Made by a program: the position numbers and the translations under genes. Under the pieces are notes generated by a model. The model saw only the letters and a list, made by a program, of their open reading frames with translations. It did not search any database and was not told the origin of the DNA. A stretch of DNA of 64,000 bases from Thermoplasmatota archaeon (GTDB taxonomy: Archaea > Thermoplasmatota > Thermoplasmata > Thermoplasmatales > GCA-001856825): contig JAMCUN010000004.1 in assembly GCA_023381415.1 (NCBI GenBank), forward strand, positions 1 through 64,000, given 5' to 3'. Positions 43,112 to 54,498 of this stretch are shown here, piece by piece (the first letter of the stretch is position 1; every line of letters starts with the position of its first letter).

Positions 43112-43253
43112 CAAAACTAACAAACTTGAACACAAAGAATATGTATGACAAAAAAATAAGGTTGAGCAATTCCAGAGGTTTAAAATGAGTTTGTGTAAAA
43201 ATTCAAAAAATGATTGGACTAAATGCTTTGGATTGCTGGAGGGCTAGATTTTT

Positions 43254-43508
43254 ATGGCGAAGTATAATATATTGATGCACGAGATGGTTCCGGAGCACTG
43301 GTTGGTCCCAGTCAAGGATGAGGAGAACATTTTGAAATCGCTTGGAGTGACCAAGGGGCAGCTTCCTAAAATTAGGAAATCGGACCCAGTCATAAAGGCT
43401 CTGGAGAAGATGGAGGGGGAAATTGTTCCAGGAAGGATTATTGAGATCGTGAGGAAGAGCAGGACAAGTGGAATAGCCAAGATATACAGGACCGTGATAG
43501 GTGAATAA
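43254..43508 (+). CDS. rpoH: DNA-directed RNA polymerase subunit H
   Basis: LMHEMVPEHWLVPVKDEENILKSLGVTKGQLPKIRKSDPVIK. Confidence 0.97.
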   Translation: MAKYNILMHEMVPEHWLVPVKDEENILKSLGVTKGQLPKIRKSDPVIKALEKMEGEIVPGRIIEIVRKSRTSGIAKIYRTVIGE

Positions 43509-43511
43509 TAG

Positions 43512-46500
43512 ATGTATAGTATTTTGAATACGTTTTTCAAGGAGATGGAGGTAGTAAACCATCAGCTTGTATCATACAACGACTTCATACCGACAGATGA
43601 CAACCCAGATTCAGGAATGCAGCAGGTTTTTGATACCCTGAGAGTGACGGAGGACGATCTCCCGGGGGAGATGAAGCTGGACAGATCCAAAACAGGAGGG
43701 GTGGACATAAGGATAAGATTTGGGAGGCCCAAGAATGCAGAGAAGCAGGAGCCCACTGTTTCTATAGAACTTCCTAAAATCAGGGAGCCGACAGGGTCGG
43801 AGAACTACATCACCCCCCTGGAGGCAAGACTGAGGGACCTCAACTACATGGCGCCGCTATTTCTTGACTTCACTGTGCTTGAAGAGGATGCAGAGGTAAG
43901 GAACGAGAAGATCAAGATAGGAGAGTTCCCAGTGATGGTCAGATCCAAGATATGCATACTCCACAAGAACAACACAGACGAGTTCATAAGAAGAATCAAC
44001 CTGAGGAAGGACGAAAGGATAAGAGGTATGACGGAAGAGGAGCTTCTGGCCCTTCCTTACGAGAAGAAGCTGCAGCTGCTGGGTGAAGACCCTCAGGATC
44101 CAGGGGGATATTTCATAATAGGAGGGACGGAGAGAACATTGATCTCTATGGAGGACCTGGCTCCGAACAAGATTATAGTGGAGTACGAAGAGAAGTACGA
44201 CTCAAGGGTTGAGGTTGCAAAGATATTCTCCCAGAAGGAAGGTTACAGGGCACTGATTGCAGTAGAGAGAAAGGCGGATGGTATACTCACAGTTTCAGTT
44301 CCTTCAATAGCAGGAACGATCCCGCTTGTTGTCCTCATGAAGGCGCTCGGGGTCGATAAGGATAAGGACATTTACGATTCAATAGTCACTGACGAACGCA
44401 TGGTTCCAATAGTCCTAGCTAACATAGAGGACTCGGAAAGCACAGAGCTTTACCCTCCGAGCGGGATCATGAGTGAGAAGGATGCAATCAACTACCTCGA
44501 GAAGAGGTTCGCAGCCGGCCAGGCGAAGGAATTCAGGGAAAAGAAGATGTCCCAGATACTCGACAAGAACCTTCTGCCCCACCTAGGAGACTCGATTCAG
44601 GACAGGACGAAGAAGGGAATCTACCTTGGAAGGATGGCGAGGGCTCTTCTGGAGCTGTACCTGGGGGTAAGGAAGGAGGACGACAAGGATCATCTAGCGA
44701 ACAAGAGGATAAAGCTGTCAGGAGACCTCCTTGAGGAGCTTTTCAGGAGTTCAGCGCAGGCACTTCTGAAAGACCTGAAGGGACAGCTTGAGAAGACGTA
44801 CAACAGGAAAAGGGGGATCAGGCTCAACGCTGCGGTAAGGCAGGACGTTCTAAACGAAAAGCTGAAGCATGCGATATCAACAGGAAACTGGATAGGTGGA
44901 AGGACTGGAGTTTCGCAGTTGCTTGAAAGAACTTCGTACATAGCAACATTATCTCACCTGAGGAGGATATCATCTCCGCTTACCAGGTCGCAGCCGCATT
45001 TCGAAGCAAGGGATCTACACCCAACGCAGTGGGGAAGGATGTGCCCCAATGAGACCCCAGAAGGGCAGAACTGCGGCCTTGTAAAGAACGCAAGCCTGGT
45101 CATAGATATAACTGAAGGCTATCCAGAAGAAAACATCATAGAGATGCTGAAGAAGATGGGGCTGGAAGAGATACTGGGAGAAAAACCCGGCCTCTCCAGG
45201 ATATACGTCAACGGGAACCTGATCGGTTATCACAAGGATGGACAGAGCGTTGTAGCTGAGATAAGGAAGAAGAGGAGATCAGGGGCGATTTCAAATCAGG
45301 TGAATATAAGGTTCGACGACACCACAAACGAAGTCATAATAAACACGGACAAGGGGAGGATAAGGAGGCCGTTGCTGATAGTATACAACGGCAAGATAAA
45401 GTTTAACGCATCGATGAGGGAAAACCTGATCTCAGGAAAGATGGGAATCAAGGACCTGATATCCAACGGAGTCATAGAATGGCTCGACGCGGAAGAGGAA
45501 GAGAATGCGCTGGTCTCCATCTATCCGTATGAAAAACCGCTGAAGTGTCCACACTGCGGGACATACCTTTACAGCGACCTTACGGAATGGACGAATCCGG
45601 GTGAGGAAAACGTGAAGCTGAAGTGCCTGAAGTGTGGCGGATCATTTGAAGGAAAGAAGAGTTACGGTCCAGAGCATACTCACATGGAAATAGACCCGAT
45701 GATGATACAGGGCGTCGTTGTTGGAGTTATACCCTATGCTGAACACAACCAGTCGCCCAGGGTAACTATGGGAGCAGCAATGACGAAACAGTCGCTCGGA
45801 CTCTCATCCTCCAATTACAGGCTCAGGCCAGACACGAGGGGGCACGTTCTCCACTATCCGCAGAAGCCTATGGTGACAACTGGGGCGGCAAAATACATCA
45901 AGTACAACAGGAGGCCGTCTGGGCAGAACGCAGTTGTTGCTCTGATTTCTTATCACAACTACAACATACAGGATGCAGTAATAATAAACAAGGCATCTGT
46001 TGAGAGGGGGTTCGGAAGATCTGCATTCTTCAGGACCTACAAGGCAGAGGAGAAGAGGTACCCTGGCGGTCAGGAGGACAAGTTCGAAATTCCGCCTCCA
46101 GAGGTCAGGGGAGTAAGGAGCGAGGAGTCGTACAGGAATCTGGATGAAAATGGGATGGTATCCCCCGAAACTTACGTTTCTGGTGGGGATGTGATAGTGG
46201 GAAAGACATCTCCGCCCAGATTCATGGAGGAGGAGCAGAAGATATCGATCCAGAAGAGGAGGGAGAGCTCCATCACAAACAGGCCCGGGGAGACAGGTCA
46301 TATAGATTCAGTAATACTTACAGTTTCGGAGAATAACAGCAGGCTGCTGAAGGTGAAGGTTAGGGACGACAGGATACCTGAGCTCGGGGACAAGTTCGCC
46401 AGCAGGCACGGGCAGAAGGGTGTAATAGGAGCCATAGTGCCCCAGGAAGACATGCCATTCACAGAAGACGGAATCATACCGGACCTGATAATCAACCCTC

Positions 46501-47129
46501 ACTCAATTCCAAGCAGAATGACCGTCGGTCACCTTCTAGAGACGATAGGGGGGAAGGTCGGTGCACTTGAAGGAAGGTTTGTCAACGGGACCGTTTTCGA
46601 GGGAGAACCTGAAGAATCCCTTAGGGAAGCACTGGAGGCAAACGGTTACAAATATTCTGGGAGGGAGACCATGTACGACGGCATAACTGGAAGGAAATTC
46701 AAGGCTGATATCTTCATAGGTGTCGTTTACTACCAGAAGCTCCACCACATGGTTGCCGGGAAGTTCCATGCAAGGTCGAGGGGACCGGTGCAGATACTGA
46801 CGAGACAGCCAACTGAGGGAAGATCCAGGCAGGGTGGCCTGAGGTTCGGAGAGATGGAGAGGGATACGCTAATAGGACATGGGGCCGCCATGGCCATAAA
46901 GGACAGGCTGCTTGACCAGAGCGATGGGTTTACCGTATATGTATGCGGAGACCCTGACTGCGGTCATGTTGCCATATACGACTACAAGACGCACCAGCTA
47001 AGATGCCCGGTATGCGGAAACACAAGCAACATAAGGCCGGTGGAAACAAGCTATGCATTCAAGCTGATGAGAGATGAACTGATGTCGTTAGGCGTTGTTA
47101 TGAGGTTGAGGCTGGGTGATCTGAAATGA
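43512..47129 (+). CDS. rpoB: DNA-directed RNA polymerase subunit B (unsplit)
   Basis: [39 protein letters not shown]; Zn ribbon motifs. Confidence 0.99.
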   Translation: MYSILNTFFKEMEVVNHQLVSYNDFIPTDDNPDSGMQQVFDTLRVTEDDLPGEMKLDRSKTGGVDIRIRFGRPKNAEKQEPTVSIELPKIREPTGSENYITPLEARLRDLNYMAPLFLDFTVLEEDAEVRNEKIKIGEFPVMVRSKICILHKNNTDEFIRRINLRKDERIRGMTEEELLALPYEKKLQLLGEDPQDPGGYFIIGGTERTLISMEDLAPNKIIVEYEEKYDSRVEVAKIFSQKEGYRALIAVERKADGILTVSVPSIAGTIPLVVLMKALGVDKDKDIYDSIVTDERMVPIVLANIEDSESTELYPPSGIMSEKDAINYLEKRFAAGQAKEFREKKMSQILDKNLLPHLGDSIQDRTKKGIYLGRMARALLELYLGVRKEDDKDHLANKRIKLSGDLLEELFRSSAQALLKDLKGQLEKTYNRKRGIRLNAAVRQDVLNEKLKHAISTGNWIGGRTGVSQLLERTSYIATLSHLRRISSPLTRSQPHFEARDLHPTQWGRMCPNETPEGQNCGLVKNASLVIDITEGYPEENIIEMLKKMGLEEILGEKPGLSRIYVNGNLIGYHKDGQSVVAEIRKKRRSGAISNQVNIRFDDTTNEVIINTDKGRIRRPLLIVYNGKIKFNASMRENLISGKMGIKDLISNGVIEWLDAEEEENALVSIYPYEKPLKCPHCGTYLYSDLTEWTNPGEENVKLKCLKCGGSFEGKKSYGPEHTHMEIDPMMIQGVVVGVIPYAEHNQSPRVTMGAAMTKQSLGLSSSNYRLRPDTRGHVLHYPQKPMVTTGAAKYIKYNRRPSGQNAVVALISYHNYNIQDAVIINKASVERGFGRSAFFRTYKAEEKRYPGGQEDKFEIPPPEVRGVRSEESYRNLDENGMVSPETYVSGGDVIVGKTSPPRFMEEEQKISIQKRRESSITNRPGETGHIDSVILTVSENNSRLLKVKVRDDRIPELGDKFASRHGQKGVIGAIVPQEDMPFTEDGIIPDLIINPHSIPSRMTVGHLLETIGGKVGALEGRFVNGTVFEGEPEESLREALEANGYKYSGRETMYDGITGRKFKADIFIGVVYYQKLHHMVAGKFHARSRGPVQILTRQPTEGRSRQGGLRFGEMERDTLIGHGAAMAIKDRLLDQSDGFTVYVCGDPDCGHVAIYDYKTHQLRCPVCGNTSNIRPVETSYAFKLMRDELMSLGVVMRLRLGDLK

Positions 47130-49774
47130 AAGTTGAAATTTCAAAGGGTATCGAGGAACTGAAGTTCGCACTGCTGTCGCCGGAGGAGGTAAGGAGGATG
47201 TCTGCCGTCAAGGTAATAACACCTGATACGTACGACGATGACGGCTATCCCATAGAAAAGGGTCTGATGGACCCATCAATGGGTGTTATAGAACCAGGAC
47301 TGAAGTGCAAGACATGCGGAGGGAAGGTGGACCAGTGCCCTGGTCACTTCGGCCATATAGAGCTTGCAATGCCAGTGGTGCATATAGGGTTCATCAAGGA
47401 AATATATTCGATACTTTCAAGCACCTGCTCAAACTGCGGAAGGATAAAGCTGCCTGAGGACAAGTTGAAGGAGTACTTCCAGAGGATAAAGGACACGGAG
47501 AACAGGCTCAGCGACATAGAATACGACGACATAGTGTCAGAAGTGGAATCAGATGCGTCAGAGGTTGTGATATGCCCGCACTGCCACTTCGAAAACCAGA
47601 AGGTGGCCCTTGACAAGCCGACGACGTTCCGAGAAGAGGGCAAGAAGCTAACGCCAAAGGAGATCAGGGAAAGGTTCGAAAAGATACAGAACGAGGATCT
47701 GCCTCTCATAGGCCTTGACCCAAAAGTAGCAAGGCCGGAATGGATGATCCTCACGGTATTCCCCGTGCCACCCGTGAACGTAAGGCCGACAATAACGCTT
47801 GAGACAGGTGAGAGGAGCGAAGACGACCTTACCCACAAGCTTGTTGATGTCATAAGGATAAACCAGAGGCTGAGGGAAAACAGGGACCAGGGTAGCCCGC
47901 AGCTGATAATAGAGGACCTCTGGGACCTGCTGCAGTATCACGTCACAACATATTTCGACAACCAGACTCCTGGGACCCCGCCGGCAAGGCACAGGTCAGG
48001 CAGGTCCCTCAAGACGCTGGTGCAGAGGCTCAAGGGAAAGGAGGGAAGGTTCAGGAGCAACCTCTCAGGGAAGAGGGTTAACTTCTCCGCAAGGACAGTG
48101 ATCAGCCCGGAACCTTTCCTTTCGATAAACCAGGTAGGTGTCCCGGCAAAGGCGGCAAGGGAACTGACCGTAACTGAGACGGTTACTGAACACAATTTCG
48201 AGCGGCTAAAGGAGCTGATAAGGAACGGGCCAGGAAAGGAGGAAGGGGAGTACAGGCCCGGAGTCAACTACGTCTACAGGGCAGACGGGAGCAGGATCAA
48301 GATATCTGAGAAGAACGCAAGCGAAGTTGCGGAGAAGATGGAACTGGGTTGGCAGGTGGAGAGACAGATAGAGGACGGTGACATCGTACTGTTCAACAGG
48401 CAGCCTAGCCTGCACAGGATGTCCATGATGGCACACGAAGTCAAGGTTCTGCCGTACAGGACGTTCAGGTTCAACCTTGCAGTATGCGCACCGTACAATG
48501 CAGACTTCGATGGCGATGAGATGAACCTCCATGTACTGCAGAGCCAGGAGGCCAGGGCAGAGGCCGAGATTCTCATGAAAGTGCAGGAGAACTTCCTTTC
48601 ACCAAGGTTTGGCGGACCGATCATGGGAGCGATTCACGACCACATCACAGCACTTTTCATGCTTACCTACAGGAATCCCCTCATACCGCTGGAAGCAGGG
48701 ATTCACATAATGAGCTACATTGACGTCGACCATGTGCCGGAAACAGTGGAGGTGGACGGAAAGAAGTACTTCAAAGGGAGGGACATATTCTCGCTCATCC
48801 TGCCAAAGGGAGTGAACATTGAATTCAAGGGGAAACTGGGGGACAAGAGCCTCGATCCTAACGGCACTGAGGGGACGATAAAGATAGTAGACAGCGTTCT
48901 TGTGAACGGCGCAATAGATGAGAATGCAATAGGGCAGTCAAAGGGTATCCTGCTCGACTATGTTCTGAGGAAGTACGGAAACGCGGAAGGGGCCAAGTTC
49001 CTGGACAACCTGACGAGACTGGCAGCAGGAGTGATAAGTTTCAACGGCTTCTCGACGGGCATTGACGACGAGGACGTACCAGGTGAGGCAAAGGCCCAGC
49101 TCAGGGAGGTCGGGAATGAGGCCGTCCAGAAGGTGGAGAAGTTAATAGAAAACTACAAGAACGGTCTTATTGGGATGGAACCAGGAAAGACCCTGGAAGA
49201 TACGCTGGAGTCAATGGTCATGAAGACGCTATCCCAGGCAAGGGAAAAGAGCTCCGAGATCGCATCTCACTATCTCGGTATGGACAACTCAACCGTTATC
49301 ATGGCAAGGTCAGGGGCGAGGGCAAACATGATGAACCTCGCTCAGATGGCAGGCATCATAGGGCAGCAGAGTATTAGGGGACAGAGGCAGCACAGGGGGT
49401 ACACCAACAGGACTCTGCCGCACTTCAAGAAGGGGGACATAGGGGCGTATGCGAGGGGATTTGTGAGCTCTTCATACAAGGAAGGATTGAATCCCACTGA
49501 ATATTTCTTCCACGCAACAGGAGGGAGAGAAGGGCTGGTCGATATTGCGGTCAGGACGTCAAGGTCAGGTTACATGCAGAGGAGACTTATCAACGCACTG
49601 GAGGACCTCAAGGTGTCGGAGGACGGAAGGGTCCTGGACACGGAAGATTCCATAATCCAGCTGGAATACGGAGAGGATGGCACGGATCCGTCGAGATCAT
49701 TCGAGGGGGAGTCTGTGGATGTCGACTACCTTGTAAAGGAGATGTTCGGAAACAAGTACGGAGGGAAAAAATGA
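47126..49774 (+). CDS. rpoA1: DNA-directed RNA polymerase subunit A'
   Basis: [16 protein letters not shown] catalytic motif; N-terminal Zn motif [17 protein letters not shown]. Confidence 0.99.
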   Translation: MKVEISKGIEELKFALLSPEEVRRMSAVKVITPDTYDDDGYPIEKGLMDPSMGVIEPGLKCKTCGGKVDQCPGHFGHIELAMPVVHIGFIKEIYSILSSTCSNCGRIKLPEDKLKEYFQRIKDTENRLSDIEYDDIVSEVESDASEVVICPHCHFENQKVALDKPTTFREEGKKLTPKEIRERFEKIQNEDLPLIGLDPKVARPEWMILTVFPVPPVNVRPTITLETGERSEDDLTHKLVDVIRINQRLRENRDQGSPQLIIEDLWDLLQYHVTTYFDNQTPGTPPARHRSGRSLKTLVQRLKGKEGRFRSNLSGKRVNFSARTVISPEPFLSINQVGVPAKAARELTVTETVTEHNFERLKELIRNGPGKEEGEYRPGVNYVYRADGSRIKISEKNASEVAEKMELGWQVERQIEDGDIVLFNRQPSLHRMSMMAHEVKVLPYRTFRFNLAVCAPYNADFDGDEMNLHVLQSQEARAEAEILMKVQENFLSPRFGGPIMGAIHDHITALFMLTYRNPLIPLEAGIHIMSYIDVDHVPETVEVDGKKYFKGRDIFSLILPKGVNIEFKGKLGDKSLDPNGTEGTIKIVDSVLVNGAIDENAIGQSKGILLDYVLRKYGNAEGAKFLDNLTRLAAGVISFNGFSTGIDDEDVPGEAKAQLREVGNEAVQKVEKLIENYKNGLIGMEPGKTLEDTLESMVMKTLSQAREKSSEIASHYLGMDNSTVIMARSGARANMMNLAQMAGIIGQQSIRGQRQHRGYTNRTLPHFKKGDIGAYARGFVSSSYKEGLNPTEYFFHATGGREGLVDIAVRTSRSGYMQRRLINALEDLKVSEDGRVLDTEDSIIQLEYGEDGTDPSRSFEGESVDVDYLVKEMFGNKYGGKK

Positions 49775-51312
49775 CAATTCTTGCTTGGAAGGACACGCTG
49801 AAGAAGGTCAAGGAACTCATTGATAAGGCCCCTGTCGGCTACGTACTGGACTACGAAGTCCAGCCGGATAAGTCGATAAAGGAGGCGCTCATAACAGTCA
49901 CGGGGAAGACGTTCGTTGCGAAGGCCAAGATCTCTAAAATAGCGCCTTATGAGAACGAGAAGAACGTCCTCAAGAAAAAGAAGGACAGGCTCAAGACCCT
50001 CGTCATGGTTGAAAAAATTGAGGAGATACAGGACGACATAGTGAATTACGAGGAGGTATCAGGAGGGTCCATAGACAAGATACTCTCATTCTCTGTACTT
50101 GCCAAAAAGGAAGAGGCCAAGATAGAGCAGAGGGAACCGATGGAGGAAAAGCTCAGCAGCGACGTGAAGAGCCTCCTGAGGCAGGTTGAGAAGGATGGGG
50201 AGAAGCTTCCTGTAAAGATAGCAGAGAAGTTGGCCGAAGCCAAGAAGCAGTACAAGATAGAGGGGAAGGACTTCGACAAGCTTGTGAAGGCAACGATAGA
50301 GAAGTACAAGGAAACGGGCGTGGATGCCTACGAGGCTGTCGGAATCGTAGGTGCGCAGAGCATAGGGGAGCCAGGCACGCAGATGACGATGAGGACATTC
50401 CACTTTGCGGGTGTCGCTGAAATGGATGTCACACTGGGCCTGCCAAGGCTCATAGAGATAGTTGATGCGAGGAAGACGCCAAGCACGCCATCCATGACGA
50501 TATACATGACTGAAAAGGCCAGGGGGGATGAGGACAGAGCCGTTGCACTAGCACGTTCTATAGAATCCACGACCCTCCTTGATGTGGCAGATATAGAGGT
50601 CAATACCACGGAAAGCTACGTACTTATAATGCTTGACAAGCAGAAGATGCTGGAGAGGGGGCTGAAGAGGGAGGAAATTCTCCCGAGGCTTAAGAAGATA
50701 AGGATGCAGAAGACAACAATAACAGAGGAGGATGACCAGATCAAGCTTTCCCTAGATGAGCCATCGTTCAAGAAGATATACCAGCTCTACGAGAACCTCA
50801 AGACATTCCAGGTGAAGGGACTAGATGGCATAAAGAGGGCGATAGTGAAGTTCGACCAGAAGGCAAAGGAATGGGTAATATACACGCAAGGATCAAACCT
50901 TGCCGGGGTTCTGGAACTGAAGGACGTGGACTTTGCGAGGACAAAGACAAACGACATAATCGAGATATCGCAGGTTCTTGGAGTGGAAGCAGCGAGAGAG
51001 GCGATAATAGAGGAGAGCACATCCACGCTTCACAATGCAGGACTAAACACAGATATCAGGCACCTCATGCTGGTGGCAGACATGATGACATTCACGGGCG
51101 TGGTCGAGGCAATAGGCAGGCACGGAATATCGGGAAAGAAGGCATCAGTGCTGGCAAGGGCGGCGTTCGAAATAACTAGCAAGCATCTGCTGAACGCAGG
51201 ACTGATTGGGGAAGTGGACAGGCTGAACGGTGTTGCAGAAAATATTATAGTGGGACAACCCATCACCCTTGGTACAGGTGCAGTAAAACTTTCGTACAGG
51301 AGAGAGGAATAA
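49771..51312 (+). CDS. rpoA2: DNA-directed RNA polymerase subunit A''
   Basis: [42 protein letters not shown]. Confidence 0.98.
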   Translation: MTILAWKDTLKKVKELIDKAPVGYVLDYEVQPDKSIKEALITVTGKTFVAKAKISKIAPYENEKNVLKKKKDRLKTLVMVEKIEEIQDDIVNYEEVSGGSIDKILSFSVLAKKEEAKIEQREPMEEKLSSDVKSLLRQVEKDGEKLPVKIAEKLAEAKKQYKIEGKDFDKLVKATIEKYKETGVDAYEAVGIVGAQSIGEPGTQMTMRTFHFAGVAEMDVTLGLPRLIEIVDARKTPSTPSMTIYMTEKARGDEDRAVALARSIESTTLLDVADIEVNTTESYVLIMLDKQKMLERGLKREEILPRLKKIRMQKTTITEEDDQIKLSLDEPSFKKIYQLYENLKTFQVKGLDGIKRAIVKFDQKAKEWVIYTQGSNLAGVLELKDVDFARTKTNDIIEISQVLGVEAAREAIIEESTSTLHNAGLNTDIRHLMLVADMMTFTGVVEAIGRHGISGKKASVLARAAFEITSKHLLNAGLIGEVDRLNGVAENIIVGQPITLGTGAVKLSYRREE

Positions 51313-51588
51313 ATGGACTACAATTGGGAACTAGGCAGGCTGAAGGAGACGGGAAAATTCGTGCTGGGAGCTCGGGCTACGGAAAAGCTGGGAAAGAAGG
51401 GAAGCATAAAGGCTCTCGTAATGGCAGACGAGCCGCAGTTAAAGGGAAAATACGAAGACATAAAGGCGCCAAAGTTTATCGTCCCTCTCAACTCAATTCA
51501 GCTGGGTAACACATTTGGCAAGCCGTTTGCAGTCTCTGTGGTGGGAGTCATAGATTCAGGTGTCTCTCAGTTCAGGGAGAATGAGTGA
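51313..51588 (+). CDS. rpl30e: Ribosomal protein L30e
   Basis: Position after rpoA2; TGKFVLGARATEKLGKKGSIKALVMADE...LGNTFGKPFAVSVVGVIDSG. Confidence 0.88.
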   Translation: MDYNWELGRLKETGKFVLGARATEKLGKKGSIKALVMADEPQLKGKYEDIKAPKFIVPLNSIQLGNTFGKPFAVSVVGVIDSGVSQFRENE

Positions 51589-52022
51589 ATTTGGGCGAAA
51601 TAACCCTTGATACAAGGAGCCTTGACCTGATACAGCTCTTCGAGAAATCAATTGGGCTGCCGGTTAAGGACGTGATGGAAACAGAGGACGTGATATTCTA
51701 CGTCCTTGAGAAAGGGGGGACTTACAAGCTGTTCACAAACGACGACAAGAAGCGGGCCCTGGACAAAATAAAGGAAAACGTGAAGAAGAGGGTGAATGTC
51801 CTGGACTATGCAGCAGAGCCCGAACAGTTCTTCAGGAACCTCTTCTACAGGTACAAGGTGATATCCCTCAACATTACAGCGGGGGAGAGCGGATACGTAG
51901 TCAACGTGAAGGTGGACCCCAACTACAAGGCATCTGCGATAGGTAAGGAGGCAAAGAACCTGAAGACGGCGATGCAGCTTGCTAAGAGGCATTTCACGAT
52001 AGCACGCCTGTACATTGAGTGA
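51585..52022 (+). CDS. nusA: NusA-like KH transcription factor
   Basis: Position after L30e; VNVLDYAAEPEQFFRNLFYRYKV; VKVDPNYKASAIGKEAKNLKTAMQLAKRHF. Confidence 0.92.
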   Translation: MNLGEITLDTRSLDLIQLFEKSIGLPVKDVMETEDVIFYVLEKGGTYKLFTNDDKKRALDKIKENVKKRVNVLDYAAEPEQFFRNLFYRYKVISLNITAGESGYVVNVKVDPNYKASAIGKEAKNLKTAMQLAKRHFTIARLYIE

Positions 52023-52065
52023 ATCCACCCTTCCAATGGAACCCGTTGCTGCCGACACCCTATTT

Positions 52066-52320
52066 TTATTGCTGAATATCCACTAGTTTCTTCGGCGATG
52101 ATCTACCGGAGACTATCCTGATGTTCGCTTGTGGGACGGAGTAGAATCTTGAAAGTTGCCTTATAATATCCATATTTGCCCTGTCGTTCTTTCTTTTTTC
52201 TGTGGTGTGGATCACAATTATGCCCTCCTTCTCCTCCACCTTGTCTTTGCCCCTCTTCACGATCACTTCGACCCTCACTTCTTGTCCTTCCTTCAGCATT
52301 TTGAATAAGACGAAACTCAA
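52066..52320 (-). CDS. DUF167/YggU family protein
   Basis: NRANMDIIRQLSRFYSVPQANIRIVSGRSSPKKLVDI-type pattern. Confidence 0.82.
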   Translation of the reverse strand: MSFVLFKMLKEGQEVRVEVIVKRGKDKVEEKEGIIVIHTTEKRKNDRANMDIIRQLSRFYSVPQANIRIVSGRSSPKKLVDIQQ

Positions 52321-52392
52321 TAATTTTTTGGAATGCTGGCCTGGTATATCTCCAGAGGCTGGATAGGCAGGAAGAATAGAAGGGACGTTGAT

Positions 52393-53556
52393 TTACCTTC
52401 CGAGGAGATAGAATTTAGAGCTGTCGAAAATCTTGACAATCCTCCTTTCTCCCAGCCTTCCAGACTTGAGAACAACAGGATGATAGTTCTCATCCCTCCC
52501 CACCACTGTCCTATTCTTACCCGTCTCGGTGATGAGTACCTCCTCTTCAATCCCGACGAATCGTTTGAGTGAATCAACTGAAATGTCCCTGTGCAGCTCG
52601 GAGAATATCTGGCTCCACTGGGCAGTCTGGTTAGACGGAGGGGTCTTCCAGGAGTATGCCGCAGTTCCAGGCCTCGGGGAGTATCTTGTCACATTGAGTA
52701 TCTCCGGCCTGACCTCTCTGATGACCCGTGCAGTCTCACGGAGTCCCTCCACAGTCTCGTTGGGAAATCCGACTATCACGTCTGTGCTCAGCATACCTGC
52801 AGGAAACTCTGCCCTGAACTTCCTGACAACTTCCAGGAATCTTTCAATCCTGTACTGCCTACCCATCTTCCTCAGGACGACCTGGTCTCCGCTCTGGAAT
52901 GGGATGTGAAGGAACTTGTACACCTTTCCTGATCTCATTACGCCCAAGAGATCATCAATTATCGAGCCGGCATTTTCAGGCTCCATCATGCCTATCCTAA
53001 TCTTGAAATCGCCATCAATCCCAGCTATCCTGCTCACGAGCGCTGGAAGGGATGTAGAGCTGTCTTGTCCGTATGAACCGGTATCAAGTGCAGTGAGCCT
53101 TATCTCCTTTGCACCCCTGTTCACAAGCTCCCTGACTGACCGGACTATATCGTCCTCGTTGAAACTTTTCAGCCTTCCCCTTGCGATTCTCGATATGCAG
53201 AATGTGCACCCGCCATCACATCCCTCAGCAATTGGGACGCCTGCGCTGAGATTACCGTCCTTCAGTATGGGGAGTTTCCCATATGAAACTGAAAAATCAA
53301 GCCTCTTAACATCTTCAGGAACGTTGGTCAGGCAACCAGAGACTATGACATCCTTCCCCTGATTCCTCACTTGCTCTATCCTCCTTAGCATGCGGTCTTC
53401 AGTGTGCTTGATGACGACGCAGGTCGATATGAGGACGGAGTCAGCCGATTCCACGTCTTCAACAAGTTGATTTCCCTGGGAGATTAGGGAGTTTGCGATC
53501 ATCTCCCCCTGTGCCTGATTGAGGGTGCATCCGTAGTTCTCAAGGTAGAATTTCAT
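52393..53556 (-). CDS. MiaB/CDKAL1-like tRNA methylthiotransferase
   Basis: MKFYLENYGCTLNQAQGEMI; GCDGGCTFCISRIARGR radical SAM; FPNETVEG. Confidence 0.94.
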   Translation of the reverse strand: MKFYLENYGCTLNQAQGEMIANSLISQGNQLVEDVESADSVLISTCVVIKHTEDRMLRRIEQVRNQGKDVIVSGCLTNVPEDVKRLDFSVSYGKLPILKDGNLSAGVPIAEGCDGGCTFCISRIARGRLKSFNEDDIVRSVRELVNRGAKEIRLTALDTGSYGQDSSTSLPALVSRIAGIDGDFKIRIGMMEPENAGSIIDDLLGVMRSGKVYKFLHIPFQSGDQVVLRKMGRQYRIERFLEVVRKFRAEFPAGMLSTDVIVGFPNETVEGLRETARVIREVRPEILNVTRYSPRPGTAAYSWKTPPSNQTAQWSQIFSELHRDISVDSLKRFVGIEEEVLITETGKNRTVVGRDENYHPVVLKSGRLGERRIVKIFDSSKFYLLGR

Positions 53557-53683
53557 GGTGGATCTTGCGTTCAGGGGATGAACATGAATTAATAGAAAAT
53601 TGTAACGACATTCCTTTAGCTAATTTCAAGGAGGAATGGCAGGCAGGTGGAATCAGGGGAAAGCAGATGATGAGAGCCTCTTT

Positions 53684-53721
53684 AAATCTATTCAATATAG
53701 AATAAGTTAATCTTTAGATTT
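53684..53721. promoter_or_regulatory. Nested dyads at promoter of Bat-like regulator
   Basis: AAATCTA...TAGATTT (53684-53690/53715-53721) and TATTC-AATATA-GAATA (53689-53704). Confidence 0.4.
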
Positions 53722-53733
53722 GATTGTGGGGCT

Positions 53734-54417
53734 GTGGGAAGAATACTCGAACTCTCTATCACCCAAACCGACTGTCCACATCCTGTGATAACTGCAAGAA
53801 TGAAGGGGCTGTCAATCCTGGTAATGAATACTGTGAAGCTTAGCGAGAAGAAACAGATGAACTTCAGCATCTTCAGGACATCGAACCAGAAGAGCACGAA
53901 AGAGGCAATCAGAATGCTGTCTAAGTTCCCGGATCTTGAAATACACGAGATCGTCGGAATCAAGAAGCAGCTATTTTCAGCAATATACTCCTTCCCCACC
54001 ACTTCCGCCCTGCAGAGGCTATCCGCATTTGGATTCAGGATTTACCCCATCTTTGCAAGTGACGGGATAGAGAAGTGGTTCTATCATCTATCTGATGAGA
54101 ACATAGCCCCTTTGCTTTCTGCGATAGACGACGAAACAACTAAACTGGTGGATTGGAGGAAGCTAAGCGTTTCGGAATTCTACGAGACCTATACGCAGCT
54201 GTTTCAGGATATATGGAGGATACACCAGGTCGAGGATCTGCCTCCCCAGAACAGGGAAATACTTGAGAAGGCAGTAAGGCTGGGTTACTATGACTGGCCC
54301 AGGAGAATATCTCTTTCCTCTCTGAGCAAGACCATCAACCTGCCGAAGTCCACGCTGTCATACAGATTAAGGAGGGCTGAAAAAGAGCTATTCATCCAGA
54401 GGACAAAACGCACCTGA
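53734..54417 (+). CDS. Bat-type helix-turn-helix transcriptional regulator
   Basis: C-terminal LPPQNREILEKAVRLGYYDWPRRISLSSLSKTINLPKSTLSYRLRRAEKEL. Confidence 0.88.
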   Translation: MGRILELSITQTDCPHPVITARMKGLSILVMNTVKLSEKKQMNFSIFRTSNQKSTKEAIRMLSKFPDLEIHEIVGIKKQLFSAIYSFPTTSALQRLSAFGFRIYPIFASDGIEKWFYHLSDENIAPLLSAIDDETTKLVDWRKLSVSEFYETYTQLFQDIWRIHQVEDLPPQNREILEKAVRLGYYDWPRRISLSSLSKTINLPKSTLSYRLRRAEKELFIQRTKRT

Positions 54418-54444
54418 CTTCAATATGAAGCGAATACCTGAGAA

Positions 54445-54459
54445 TTCCCCGGAGGGGAA
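54445..54459. promoter_or_regulatory. Dyad upstream of ggt
   Basis: TTCCCC-GGA-GGGGAA ~12 bp upstream of TTATAAATA. Confidence 0.4.
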
Positions 54460-54471
54460 ATTGAAATAAGG

Positions 54472-54480
54472 TTATAAATA
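54472..54480 (+). promoter_or_regulatory. TATA box of ggt
   Basis: TTATAAATA ~25 nt upstream of ATG 54499. Confidence 0.5.
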
Positions 54481-54498
54481 AAGAAGGAGTGGAGTTTC

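Noticed and set aside
45804-46301. 165-aa minus-strand ORF inside rpoB
   Set aside because: Antisense shadow of a highly conserved gene; no recognisable protein features.
49771-51312. Intein or intron in RNAP subunits
   Set aside because: rpoB, rpoA1 and rpoA2 read through continuously with conserved motifs; no extra domain.
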